Below are positions 27,301 to 42,300 of a stretch of 64,000 bases of DNA, one piece after another (within the stretch, counting starts at the first letter, position 1; every line of letters begins with the position of its first letter). Location: contig VXAU01001332.1 in NCBI GenBank assembly GCA_013399695.1, positions 186,186 to 250,185 on the forward strand, in the 5' to 3' direction. This DNA comes from Formicarius rufipectus. Its lineage: Eukaryota > Chordata > Aves > Passeriformes > Formicariidae. The translations under genes and the position numbers were made by a program. The notes beneath the pieces were generated by a model, which worked only from the letters and a program-made list of their open reading frames with translations, ran no database searches and was not told where the DNA came from.

Positions 27301-30300
27301 CAGGGAAAGATTTCTGCAGACCACTCAGGATATGGTTTAACTAATGAAGTGATATAAGCTTTGCTGTTATGAAACACTTCCAGGGAAGGCTAATCCCCTA
27401 AGGTATGCTCAGTACCTATAACTCTGAAGTTAAAACACAGGGCTTGGTTTGCAGCAGACTCCAAGGTCAGCTGAGTACGCCTCTGTGTGCACGGCAGAAC
27501 GGTTAAAGGTTTACAGTCTAAGGAAAGATGGCACCACTTTCTGCCATCCAGCTTCCTTTCATCATCTATCTCTTTACCCGTAAATGGTGCCTCAGTCACA
27601 GTGAGTGTATTTTGGGGGTAACCGTGTGTTTTCCTACACTGACCAGCATTGCTAAGAAAGACTGAACAGGAGGAAACAAGGTGTCTGAAAAGCCTGATGG
27701 TGTTAACCACCAGGTGACATAACAAAGGGAGGCTCTGGCTGATTTAATCTAGAATTCCTGGATTTCACTGAAGCTAAATTCTGCATAGCAACATTAGAAA
27801 GTCAGGTCTCTGCTGTTCACAGACCAATGGGAGGTTACAGAAACCTGGCTTTATTTATACACATCTTTGTTAGCATCTGATGTGATTAGGGTAAGAAATG
27901 ATTGGATATATAAACTTTACATCTCAGAAACTTCAATTGGCCCTCACTATCTTTTTAGCAATGTGTGCTGCTCTGAGCTCTTTTAATCCTGTAAGTATCG
28001 GGGTTGAAGATCACAGACACAGAATGTAGATGCCAAATTTTACTGCATTGTAAGGGTAAATCCTTTGCAAGAATTACTCAAGGAAGCTAAAAGGCCATCA
28101 ATTGTTTTCTAAAACAAGGACATTATTGATAGCTTTGCTCACAGACACAAAGTGCCCTACTTGAGGAAGCTTTTTTATGATGGATTACAAAATCAGAATG
28201 TGCCAAGTTGGAAGAGACCCACATGGATCATGTGGGGAACTGCGAGTGGGATCCATCAAGAGGTAAATAAAAGATTAGTGTTACTCTTTTAACACAAAGA
28301 AAGAAAAAAACAAAAGGAATTTTGAACAGGGGCTTGTATTCAAAGACACACGTGACAACCTTGCAGATAGACAGTCCATATAAAAGAATTTATGCAAATC
28401 CAGACCAAACTGAAGCATAGACGTGGGAGGTTTGCGAGGGGAAACAGAATGCAGCTGAACTACTCTCTTTCCCTGACAGCCTCTGAGGAACACTCAGAGT
28501 ACATTCAGAGACAGGACTTGCTTTATGAACCTAGTGCTTCCCAGGGCAGTCCTCTGACCTTCAGGTGAGCATTTAATAGCTTTAGTCTTCCACATGGAAG
28601 TAGAGAAGATAATTTGGATGACTAGGTTCAAATCTATATTGTCTTTTCTCATTTTTCACAGTAGTGTTGAATAGATCAATCATTTAAGAAACAAATTTTA
28701 ACTTCTACTCTCTGGACATCTGGCAGGGACAGGACTTACAATGCAAGACAGGATATGACTGAGAGGGAAAATATGAATTACCTGAAAGCTGTCCAGCTGA
28801 GTAAAGATAGGTATGCATGAACAGATGCTAAGTGATAATGAAATACCTTTTCTAACATTTGTGGTAGATACTCTCTAAACACTGAAGTGCCTCACACTCC
28901 TTAAACAATTTAGAATAAGAAGGTAAACTGGGTTAAAAAAAAAGGACACTACTTAAAGTGACACAAAAGCTCATTAATTTTTTGCAAATTTCATGTTACA
29001 TATTTATGTATATCTGAGTGAATGATTCTGAAAAAAATACCCCTAGTCTTAATAAATCCTAGAACAAATATGCTATATTTTTTCTTAATATAGTATGATT
29101 GCTAGATTACAAAATCTTTCCTCACTCTCCTCAATTTTTCTTTGAAGGTTTTTCTAAAATTTTTGCATAGCATCAGAAAACCCTCATTGCATTCTAAACA
29201 ATGGCTGCTTAAAGAGAAATCTAATGAAGAACCAGTAATAAACAAAAAGAAAGATCGAAATGCAGAACACACCTAAAAATTACATAAAATCTTAATATAA
29301 CCAAAACTCAGTTTACCAATCACTTCCCACTTAGTAATGCAGTGCAAAGATAAATATTTAAAAGCAAGATAAATTAGAAACATGCTCTCAGTCAGTGTGG
29401 GGAAAAAAAAAAAAAGCCCTTGAATATTAAAAAAAAAAACTCACCTGAAGAGAAGAGATATACAAGAAGGAGGTAGCTGCTACATTGCTCACCAAAAAGG
29501 AGCTGGGCCTACAGTATATATAAGCAACATGCACAAAGCCATCTTTGGCTGCTTGCAAAGAGGCAGGGGTGCTGCAGGAAGATACCACAGAATCCTTATA
29601 TGGAAAGAAGACAGTGTGGCACAGCATGCAAAGCAGGATGAATTAAATGTGCTGATTAAATGAACAGCTTGCTTTTTGTACTTCAATGAAGTTCAAAGCT
29701 TTCTAGCCAACCACTTTAAGCATACCTAGCAATCAAATAAATGACTTATGTTATAAACCCTCATGCAGAGAAACAATAGGCAATGCAAAATTGATCTCTA
29801 TAGGCCTCTATCCCTCACCTTTGTTCAGGGTTTAAAAAAACACATAATACTTTTTAATGCAGATTAAAGCTAAAGGCTGGGAGAAGAGACAGACTTTCCA
29901 CTACACCACTACAGAAGGAAACTGAGGAAAATGCCCTCTATCCTGATCCCTGAAAGATAGTACAGACTCCTCCCTCCCAAATTATACGTCAGACATGCTG
30001 CATTGTCATGCTTCCTGTGCAGATCTTTAGTTGAGGAATTCACGGTCAATGTTGCTTGCCCTGATAAATTTAAGTCTGTGAGCAGCAGGACACTGGGGCT
30101 CTAATCCTGATTGTAGCAGTTTTACTGCTGACTGCAAATCCATGTCAGGCAGTAAGGTGGCAGAGGTGGTCCCAAGGACTCATTTTGAGGAGCAGGTCTA
30201 ACGTCTTTGATCACAGAAGTCAAAGGAAAAGCAAACACATCATAACTTTTAGTTCTCAGACTTAGGACAACAAGAAAATAAACATTTTTTTGTTTGTTTT

Positions 30301-33300
30301 TAGTCTGAAGTCTTGCTATATAAATCACTGACAGATGCTAACTGTAGCATTATAGCAGATTTTGGTTTGGTCTGGTTTGCTTTGTTTGCAATGGTTGTTT
30401 GCTGTGGCACTTCAAAGTTGATAACATTTTCAAAGAAAGGACATCTAGAATTTGGAGTCGTGCTGTCCTGAGCTATGAATTTGGGTGTTGAGTTTTACTA
30501 AATTAGCTTGGTTGTTTAAGTGTAAGTCAGTATGAATTTATGAGTCTATTTTCAGACTGTCAGAATATTCACATAATGGTTGGAGCTACACTCTGCTTGA
30601 CCTCTCACAGATAAATTATTTCAAACGCTAAATCATCCCTCTTTCTAATCTTGTCCACAAGCCATGAGAAAAGCTTCTCATTTTCAGGGCTTCCTAAGGG
30701 TCTTCAGCATAGCTGTGATATTTGGACACCAAAAATCCACATATTTGAGCTTGACATGATCTTCATATGATCTGGCTCATTCTTTCCATATGAAAGAAAA
30801 AAATGGGGAAAAGATGCTGTTTTTTCTCTGAAATCCCAGATAATTGCTTCTGGTTGGAATACTTCTATACAAAGCTCCTCGCATTTTTCACATGTCAAGA
30901 TGCTACTAAACCTCACCTCTGCCTTGCTGATAACTCAAACCTGGATAAGCAACACGTTTCATTATTGGAATAGTAACCTCCACACATTCTCCAAAGTTGT
31001 CCTTTGTAAAAAAAAAAAAAAATCCCAGCATTATGTTATCCTCCTTTAAATCTCTGTTGATGAACAATCTCTGTTTAGTGACGTCTCCATTCAATGAACA
31101 GCCAGCTGGGATGCTGGGAAGGGATTTATTACTTTAATTCTTACTATTTCACTGCATCCTATGTTTCATTGTGTTACCTTGTATATTTTTATTGTATGCT
31201 TCATCTCACACTTTACTCATAGTCTTTTGGTCAGGCACTTTTATTTTTATTTTAATTTTACATACAGTGATTAACATAATGGTATGTCGCATATTCCACC
31301 TTGACAATAACAGAGAGCTGCAAACACTGAAGTAAAGGCCAAGGACTAAGCCAGACAGCAGGTTAGAGCAAGGTGCGTGGTATTACAATACAGTATTGGT
31401 TTGTAGCTGTCTTGTTTTTGTGCCAAAATATGATCAAATGATTAAACCAAAAATAGATGTAGATGTAGGAGTAAGATGGGGGAATTTTATGCACTCTGGC
31501 TTTTGCTAGCTTCTACTGTGTTCAGAGAAACAGGATACTCCATGCGTATTTGTAAATGAAATAGATATGTAACAAATTTCTGCATCACAGAGACAGTTGT
31601 ACTGAAGGTTGAATATCAGCTGTGTAGGGTTCTGATTTAGGCATCATAGAATACATATACAGACACACCTCAATTCAAAGCATTCCAATGTGATGGTAAT
31701 AAAATAAAAGCAGAATGTAAGTTCTTGATGCTTATTGTACTGATGTCTAAAGGTTTGGTGTGTATTTTGTAGATCTTAAAAGTTTTAGAATTGTAGGTTT
31801 TCTTGCTCACATATTAAGTGGTGTTAGGAGTCACTAAAGTAATTTTCTCACATATTCATAAGCTTTCTGAAGGTCATAGTCTTTTGCAGAGACACTTGAA
31901 AGATAACCTGAAGACAAAACAAAAGAAGAGTCCAGAATCCTTGAAGCTGCTCCAAGGGGGCAACACTTAGGACCCTGGAGGGTGGGACACCAAGGGAAAT
32001 GGGAATCATGGTTGGTTATAAATGTCTTATATGTTAATTACTGGAAGATGATAAAAACTGTAACATCACTGGGTGCAGGCATATACACCTGGAGGTGGTG
32101 TGCACCTCCGTGGAAACTCCCAATAAAGGTATTTATCTACCTTTCTCCAGTAATGTTTCTCTGAGTGCCTATTTTCCAGGATTTTAGGCATCAGTACCTT
32201 CAAGGATGCTATGTACAATTCTACAAGGACAAAGAGAATAACATTTCTTTTGCACAAAAACTATGAAGGTTAAGTTTGTACTCAGCTGAGGTATTCTGAA
32301 GAAATGAATAAAGCTCAGTAATTGTTTTCCCTCTTACTTGTGAACCAGTTAGTTGATACAGTTTATTTGGACTGTTAAAATTTTGAAACTTTTAAAAGTT
32401 TGAAGATTTGGACACAGGAAATCCCAGTCATCTTGCTACTTTTCCCCATGGAGGTTTCATTTAACAGATTAAATGTGATGTCTCTCAGATATTTACACCC
32501 AAAGTAGTATACAGGCTTATCTGATGATGAACTGTGGCTCTGGGCTGTGAGCTGGTTGAGCAGCTGGTTTGTTTTGCTGAGTTGTTTATAGCAGCAATAT
32601 GAAGGAAGAGTATTTAAAGACAGGTGATACAACAATGCAACATCTCAGGCTGTTGCAGATATTTGTGTATTAAACATAAGTTTATGTAAAGTACAAGCCC
32701 TGAAATATAATTATAGAATAAGAGCTGGCTGAGAGACACAAGACAAAGAGGAAAAGAAAACCAATATTTAATTTGGTGAAAAAAGAGCAGCAATGCACAT
32801 TTTTGTGCTGTAGTTTTGAGACAAATAAAGACTTTACAGAAGATAGAAACAAGACAGATCAGAGATTTAGCAACTTGTGAACAAATAATGAAGTATAATT
32901 TTAATTTATAGAGCTTGGTAGAAGAAGCAACATAATAATAGTAGTCTAAGATTTAAAAGAGATCTCCAACAAAATAGAAAGAAAAATTAATTATTAAGCT
33001 CAGATGGGACATTTTTATTCTGAATGTCCACAACTTTTTTACATGACTCTTTCATGGAACCATGAGCAACTCTAAGTCCAAAACAAAATACAGCTAGGCC
33101 AGAATTCAACAGTTTTAACTTCAGCCTCTGAAAGCCTAGGCATCCTTCTAATTCAGATGCTTTGGTTTCTCCTATAGTCAAAGTAAAGGCACAGGACCTG
33201 GCAGACAGCAATTCATTCCACTGTATAATGACTTGAAAGTGAATTTTCCCTCCTAGATTCTTACTTCTCTTCCTTGATTATAAACAGAGCCTTGGTGACA

Positions 33301-36300
33301 GGTTTGGACTAAAATCTACTTAAATTTAAGATTCTATTATAACAAACAGCATACTATATTGCTTAATCATTGAAATTTACACAGATCCACAAGATCAAAG
33401 ACAAATGAACATGGATTATTATGCAAGCTGGACATCTTACAACATGCTTGTAAGAGTTTGATGCTGCTATATATGAGGAGAGAAGAAATTAACTTCGGAC
33501 TAAAAACAGAAAGAGAGATCAAAATCAAAAAAGAATCCAGCAGTGAGACCTGAGTAATTACCAACAGAAATATTGACTGGTAAGCAATAAAACTTTCCTA
33601 AAGTAGGAATTAACTGAGTACAAAATACATGTTTTACGATTTCTGCATGATCAAGACAATAAGTAGTTTTTAAAATAACACAATTAATAGATCTTATAAC
33701 CAAAATGTTAAAGGATATTAAAAAAGACCTAAAGAGGATATGGCTATCTCAACAGCTATAAGTAAAATTTTAAAATAAGTAATTTAAGTAATATAAATAT
33801 AAATATACCTATGTAAAAGAACGCATTTTACATACCTGATTATATAGGCAGAAATTACCTATGATGTGTTTTATGCTGACTGTTAAAAGACATTGTACAG
33901 AAGAGATAGAGAAATGTGATTTTCATAAAAGAAACATGAATTCACTTCACTGTTTCTTCTTGAGCTGTGCACCCTGCATCAAAACTCTGCAGAACTTCCA
34001 TTTCAAATGTAAATGCATCTCAAGATCACCTTCACTAGAGCTAACGAAAGCACTCTTAAGCCTTGATGTTTACTTATTCCAGTGGCTTTCTTCTCCCAGT
34101 TCTGTCAACTAATTACAACTTCCTCCCTGCTGTGGTTCAGGAATGGTACTCCTTGGTTCAGTGCCCACTCTGAGCTCTCCAAAACCACAGGCTGCTCTCT
34201 CTCGCTGCCCCTTCCCCTCCATGTCCCCATGGCAGCAGGACAGAGGTGAAAACTGAAGACTCAAAAGGCAAAGATCCTTGTTTGAATAATTTACTGGAAA
34301 CATCAATGAGATGAGAAAACGAATGGCAACAGGAACAATGCAAGTGGACAGAGGGTATAAGAAAAGAATTCACACAGAAAAACCCCTAGAGAACAGACAA
34401 TACCAGTTGGCTCCCTCCACAATGATTTCTCCCTGGAAAAGAGTCACTTCCCCATGTCCCCCACAATGATTGAGGTGGTAGAGAAGAACCTCAATGTCCT
34501 GGTCATGCCACCTCCCAACTACTGCAAAACACCAGCCCTCTCCTGGCCAGAACCAGGACACTCTGAAACTCAAGTTTAAGATGCTCCTTGCTGTTACAAA
34601 TGAAAGGTAAGGCATGGAATAAAACAGTATTCAAACATCTGAACAGTTTCAGAATTGAATTTTGTGAATCATCTAGTTCTTTCACTTGAGACATTTAATT
34701 TATCTAGATCATGAACTTGTCACTTCTCAGACAAAAAAATTTCATTTCCAAAAGCTAAACTAAAAGTGTGTATCAGACATGATGAAGTGCATTAGCAATG
34801 ACTTAACACAACTAAACATTCTTTGGGTAATACTAGTGTATAATATAATTAATCAAGTAGTAGAATGACAATGTTTTATTTCATTATTAAGTTCTCTATT
34901 AGAAGTTAGCTGTAGATTTGATACACCTCATATTACATCAGAGCAGGAGCTGTTTTCATCTTGCAGCAATTACTTTGTTTTACTTTACTCTGTGACCCAT
35001 TTAGAGGAAACTCGAAATTGCCTGTGTGGTTAATATTTAAATAAACAGGAAAAAATTGTAATTAAATATTTTTTCTATAAAATAGTGGGAACATTCAGAA
35101 TGTCCTTTATCAGGTATCATGTTCACATTTTTTTACAGATAAAAGAAGATATTTTTGCAAGAGTGTCTCCACTGCCTACCATATCTTCTTTTTTCTGTAT
35201 TCTTCTATGCTCTCCTGCCATACATTTTGTGTCCCAACCCCACCAAAAGCTTACTGTGTCAATAGAAAAAATAATTTTAAGAAAAGAAGAATTACATTTC
35301 TGAACTTTTGCAGAAAAAATTTTAATTTGTGCAGAAATATGTGGAATGTGCAAAGAAATCTCACTAAAGTAAGTGTTCTGCCTTTACCTACTGCTATCAG
35401 ATGTGTGAAGCATCTACCTAATGCAGCAGAGAGATGGCAGTTTATGCATGAAATGGTATTATTGAATATAATTTGCTTCTATTGACATGTCCTCATTACT
35501 CTCTATAAAACAGAGTATCCTTCCTAATCTGTGTAGAGAGCAGAGAACAAACAAGAGTATAATGACCTGACGTCCAGGTACCTAGGAATTCATCCAAAAT
35601 TAATCTGCCATTTCTGTAAAAGCTATTTGTTCAAGGGCTTCTTTGCACCCCTTACAATAGCTCTACAAATGTGCTACTGCAACACCTGCATTAACAGTTT
35701 AAATATTAACCAATTCCTATTTACCTTTGTTGTCTCCTTCATCACAGTGGAAACAAAGCAGCATGTGGTGTGTGTGTACATGTGTATGTTAAAGTTCCAT
35801 CTATACCTCAGGAAATGAAAAATGCATTCAGCTTCATGAAACAGGTAGAAGCACGGCAGAGATTTATAGAGGATAGGATTTGTTACCTTGGAAACAGGTT
35901 TGAATTCTTTCATCAAACAAGATGCTTGGTGTTGACCTATTTCCAACTGCTGTGTATGGATTTAAGGTGGAACTATTTGCAGTTTATAGAAAAACGTCTT
36001 CCCATCAACACTGAGCATTTGTTTATTTTTTAAACGCATTACTGTTTTTCCTCTACACTTTAAGCCTTTTAAATGAGACAGCTGAGAACAGAAAAGCAAA
36101 AGTGAAGAAGGATATCATAATTTCTGTAACAAGAATTTGTTTCCAAAGTTTTTGAAGTGCTTGTGAACACTTAAAAGTATTTTGGTTAACGTATTATCTT
36201 TTTTACAATAAGTATTTAATTAACAGTTAAAATTTTTTATGAAAACAGACACTCCTCATCCTATTACAAAGCCTTAAGCCTGAGATAGAGTTCCTGATAT

Positions 36301-39300
36301 AAATGCAGATGCTTAGCATTATTTTACCTTCTACCACTTCAGCTCCTAAGTTTGTTTTATTTTTGTAAGAACTGACAGTTTACATGATGTTTTTGCATGA
36401 AACCTGCTACAACTGCAGTCAGTTCTGAGAAGACCTTTATTGAGTGCATTAATGACAGAAAAGTAACTGTAACTAGAACAATCTCCCTTTTTCATCATAT
36501 CCTATTAAACTTTAGGATATAGGAAATGGAAAGAGGAAAGGATCATTAACGTAGTACACACAAATACAGATGGAGAGGACGTACAGCATCACGTGTTACT
36601 AATTTAGGGAACCCCCTAGGTAGTCTGGATGTCTAAATTACACAATGCAATGCAGGATCATACAGAGACGTGACATCAAATCCCAGAAGCAGTCAGGTTG
36701 CCTGCCTGTTGTATATACCAGTTATCACCTGGTCTGAACTATTTTGGGTGCATTTATTTCTATTCCTTGGCATCATGGAAAGCCGAAGCTTTCCAAGTAA
36801 GGGTAAACCAGAAAGGAAGGAAAGAAAAAAAAAATGAACTGAAATTCCACTGAACTTGATGACAGAAGAAAATAATTGTAAACTAGATGAAGTGATACTG
36901 TACAAATAGGACTGGACTGCATTGCTAACATACAGTTACGTCACATCACCATAGCTAATGATAATGTGATTTTTAGAGCCATTCTTAGGTCATTTCAGAT
37001 ATCGTATTTTCTAAAGCTATACATTTTTTACCAATTGTCAGGGAGAACAAGTGGATTTTTTGGTTGTAGGGTAAAGGTCTGAAAAATTTAGAACACCATA
37101 AGAGGTGTAAAGATACATCAGAACCTCAACCTGTGGAAATAAAACAAAATGGAGCCCTTGGCAAGCCACACAGTCCTTTTCACCTCAAAGTGTTATAAGA
37201 GAGGACAATATATTTACTTCACTCTGACACTTCACTCCCCCCTCTGCCCCTCATTCCATCTTCAGATCTTACTTTGGTAATAATATTCTTTTGGAGATAA
37301 GATTCTTAGACTGACAGTTTTTTTAGTTTTGCTTTTTTCAGTTTGGCCACAGAAGCAGGACTTGCCCAGTACAATGATCTATCCAGCTGCCGGTCTGATA
37401 GGACATGCTCCCTACCTGTATATAGAGACCTATCAGTCTTTACAACACTGGGCATACATGTGGCAGAGCATAGCTTAAAACAATTATCAGAGCATTTATC
37501 TCTAGGTCCTATTTCAGTGTATACTGGGTTCAGACCAGATAATTATTGATGCTCTGGCAACAGATTTTAAAAATCCATCATAAAAATCATTCATATTGAC
37601 AAACTGTCAACAATTAGGCCATAATTTCTTTGCAGTTCCTAATGTCTCCAAAGTTCAATTGCCTGCTTTTCCTGTTATGTATTGACATACAAGTATAAGC
37701 ACTATATTTTACAGTGCTCATTCTCATATCCTTCCATTATTCTAATTAAATTTGTCTAGTTGAAGATTAACACCTTATTTCCTAGAACATCTGTCAATAG
37801 TGTACCATCACTTTTATTCTGCACTCATATTTTTTCATCTTTATTACATAGCCATCTTCCCAAAAGCCAAAGCCCAAACAAACAATACACATTCACTAAA
37901 TACCCTGATTTACATCTTAATGTGAGCAGAGATCAAGCAGAAAAACACAATAAAATAATTATGTCATCTGATAAAACAGCAAAGATTCCATCTCATTTTC
38001 TTCATACCTTTTGCTTCCCCTTGTCCAACCCTTAGTTCCCCATAGTTAAATCCTAATCAAAATGGGAAGTCTGCATTGCTAAGGCTCAGAAGCAAATTAT
38101 GGACTTCACAATAAGGTATATATACATTCTTTACAGAAATTCTCTTTGCACTCTCTTACTTCCTTGAGGGTTTTTTATTAATGCAGAATTCTATTAAAAA
38201 TAATAAATCATGAAATGGTAATCAAAATAAATGGTAAAAATACTGATTGATTAGCTGCTGAATATTAAATAAGCAATACTCAAAGCATTTTTCAGGCACT
38301 TAATCAGGAAGGACTGGTCAATTTCATCCTTCATGGCCTTAGTTATAGTTAAAAATGAAAAAGCAAAAGATATTTAAGACTTTTTTTATAATAATATGGA
38401 GGACTTCAGCTCTCTGCCACAGGTTCTTATGTATATGCAACTGGTCATGGTTGTAAAAAGGAAAAAATCAAAAAGAAGAGCATCCAATGCAATGAATCAA
38501 CAGTCTTCAATTAAGACTACCTAGGAAAGTGCCTTCAGTATAAACAAAAAGCTCCAAAAAGTAATACAATAAAAATGAAGATAATGAAATCTATATTGAC
38601 TGATTGACTTAATAATGTTGAAAAGTGAATCCAAACTTGTGTTTCTGAGCACTTCACTTCCCAAAAATCTCATGTGGAATGTATGGAGTTTGTTTTTCTG
38701 TTCAGATCTTACCACATAAAAAAGGAGTGCTGCATTTATGAGAGTTTTTAATTAATATCAGTAATCACTAAAAAAAGAAAAAACCTATATATATTCAAAT
38801 ATCAAAATTAGTTTAGCATGCCGTTGACCTCTTTATGGATTTTACTGCTATTAAAAAAAAATTCTTTTTCACAAAATTCAAATCAAGACTTCTAGTTCAA
38901 GTCAGTCCAAGTCAAGGAGAGATCAGTGTTGACGGCACTGGACTATGAACAGAGTGAATAAGTATAGGAAACACAGAAACATATTAGACATGTACATACA
39001 TCATGGAATAAGACAGGTATTCAAATATTCCAATATTCAAATAAGTAAGAGTGAGTGTACATTTTAATTTGCCTTGGCAGGTGTTCCAGTTTATAAAGTT
39101 TAATTTTTGTCATTTTGTCCAATCTTTGTTAAAGAAAATGAAATGTAAAAGCTGGTTTCAATATACCTTATCTTGGTACAGCTGCTGCACATCAGAAGAC
39201 CTTAGCCTTTACAAAGTCAAAAACCACCTGCAGCTGTGACAGAGACCCATGCAATCTGCAGGATGTTACAATAACATTTTAACCCAACATGTGTATACAC

Positions 39301-42300
39301 TACAACTTTACAGTTCAGAATGCTACCCCAGTTCTTCTTGGATGGCTGGGCACCAACAGAAGCTAGCAAGGTCTGCCTGTGAGAGGATTATAAATTGGCT
39401 GCATATGAAGAAGCTTCAGTCTGGAAGCCATAAAAACAAACATTTCCTCTGTATAGGCTAATGGGTCAGGGAAGCTTGAGAGACAGTGTCCAGCTGTCCT
39501 CACTTTGCACACCTCATGGAAATATAAACAGAATTGAGCTACCTGCTATTTAACAGAAATCTTTGCTTTCATCACCTTTCAGTAACTCATGACATGAACT
39601 CTAGTACTTGAAACTCTTCCTTCAGAAAGCAGTGTGGGTTAGCATTCATGCTCAGAGAGAAGACTGACAATGTTCTTATACAGGGAGCTGCCCATACAAG
39701 TGGGGATAACTGATCTTTTCCAAGACATCCCTGCACTTCTGGAATAACACAGTTCTCTGCTGTGTGAAGCTGAGCATGTTTTGAAAGTGCATGCTAGCCA
39801 TTAGTACTCAGGAAATGATTTTGTGGAGAAAAGACTGCCATTATCAGTTTCAGCTTTGTGGTATGAATATATTACATCAATATTGAAATACTTTTTTGGT
39901 CTCTTTCTTCATAGTTTTCATGACAACCTTTGTAGTCAGCAAAGCAACTTGAACAATTATAAAAAATCAGACTGAAATGTAAAAAATCTATGTCAGAGGC
40001 TCTCCAGTGACAAGCATGTGTTCATGAGTGGCTGTACATACCCTAAGTGAAAACAGAACCATTCCAAGAATTGTTTAAATATATTTTACAAGAACTGTTT
40101 AAATATATTTTGCAATTTTCCTTCTACTTTATGAAGTGTTCTCAGTTTGCAGTGTCCTCCTTATTCCCAGCAAAAGCCTTTTCCCATCCTTCTTTGTCAC
40201 TTCTCATGAAGTCTTTCACCAGTTAAGTGAGGAGGGGATAAATCTTATCTTTGGAAGCGGATTCTCAAGAGGATGCTGATGTTCTGGAGTTGGGAGAAAA
40301 ACTAAGAACACCAACAAAAACAGAGGATATGGAAGATAGCCAGAAAGTAGTGAGAAATTACTTTTAAAGTGATGCAGTAGAGACTAAGGACGGAAATCAG
40401 TGTGAGGCAGTGTATGAATTAAATAAAGATAATAGCAGAAATACCATTCCCCAGTGATTTTGTGTATGAGCCCTCCTGTCTCATCCCCATCACAGTATGA
40501 AGACAAGTGCTCAAGTTGTGAGGGATGTCCCAAGATGCCTTATTCCACAGGTCTCACTCAGCTCCCTCTGATTAATGGCATATTCTGGTTCCCACAGGTC
40601 TCTGTGATATTTCTCACAGTCCTGTGATCCTCATTCCACTGCGAGGGCTGTGTCCCTCAGCGAAAACTTATGCAATTCACCTAATGCAGAAGCTGGCTTG
40701 AGGAAAGCTCTGAAGGATGCCTGATCACATTCCAGATCTTCACTACATGTCAACATAACTGTTCTTTACCAACATCTTTGCTTCTCCTTGGCTGACCTGG
40801 AGGATCTATTCCTTTTCTTGGATGCTTTCTTTAAAAACTTTCTGTTCATTTCAGATTTTGTCACCTTCTCCAAAAAGGAGACAGAGCCTCAGACCATTCA
40901 TCTTCTCTGCACTCCCTGTTTGCTGAGTGGATCAGCAGCACTTTTCAGTATCTTAAAGACAACAATTTTTGTCACCCCCTTCCCACAGTTCCCTTCTTCC
41001 TTGGGACATTTCACACAGTGCTGACAGGACAGCACTTATAAGGCCTGACCGGATTTTTGTTGTGTGACTTTATTGGGAAAGAGAGCATTTTTGAAAATAG
41101 AATGGAATTAAAACATAAAGGTTTAGCTCCAAGCTTGCAGATTAGATAGTCTTAAAAAAGAGCTTGTAACTTATTCCAAACTTCTTGAAAATATGAGCCC
41201 TGGAAGTTCTCTCCTTTGGGAAGGCAAAATTGAAGACACCAAACTGTTTAAATTTTAAAATCTTAACTTAAATGTGAGGAAAAGAGGGTTTTGCTTTCTT
41301 AGTAGCACACTGGATCTGGAAGACTGGTTTACTACAGCAGACAGTATGAAAAGCCTTTAACAACCTCAGATAAACCCAGATTCCCCTCCAGCCATCGTAC
41401 CCATGCTTTTGTTTATATAGCTAAGCTGTGACTTCAGTAACTAACCCAGTGAAGTGTTTCCATGGAGACTGAAAAGTCATTTTAAACACCCATGACTTTC
41501 AGAATATAAATCTCTCCTAACAGATATTGTATGAATTTTCAGCTAGAGGCAACATTTCTTGATCATTCTTGGTTACTTATGTATTTTTTTTGTAATCTTC
41601 TCACTCATATATGCAAATAGACAACAAAACTCTGGGAATATTATAAAAAATGAGTGTTTGTATTTAAGATGAGCTACCAATATTGATTCTCCTTAACCTG
41701 TGAGGAAATGCCTTTAAATTTGCTTAGAAATACAACTTCAACTGCTATGCAAAGTGTTGTGCATTTGTGGTTTAAATCTCAGAAAGCATGTAGACTAAAA
41801 AGGCTGTATTAAATAAGGAGAGAAGTCAAAATGGAGAATTTCGATTTGTGAATCCAAAAATATAATACAAAAGTGATACTTATTATTTCTCTCAACTTTT
41901 CCATAGCTTGCATATACAATTTTAATCTATGTCTTTTTTTCTTCTAACTGCAGATGCGGGTTACTTGTGGTTGATTTGTCATTGGGTCTTAATGGCATGT
42001 TTGCTAATTCTCTTCCAGCAACCAAAACTGAAACTAAATATTACATCGAAGGAAGGTTTGCCTTCCCATCCATTCTGGTTGGTTCATATTTTGTTCTCTT
42101 CTTTTCTCCCAGAGGTTGTAACATTCAGCTCTGTTATACTGAAAGGACTGATACTAAATATTACATCAAAGGAAGGTCTGCATTCCTGTCTGTTCTGACT
42201 GGTTCGTATTTTGTTCACTCCCTTTCTCCCACAAGTTGTAACATTCAGCTCTGCTATCTCCTTGCTTGGAGCAAGTGAGCAGTAATACACAGGCTCCTCT

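Noticed and set aside
28624..28640. B-box-like GGTTCAAATCT, possible second tRNA-derived element
   Set aside because: No A box at the right distance, no flanking repeat and no G+C-rich body.
42084..42290. Minus-strand 68-codon frame over the tandem duplication
   Set aside because: It reflects the same stop-poor duplicated unit read backwards and has no independent support.
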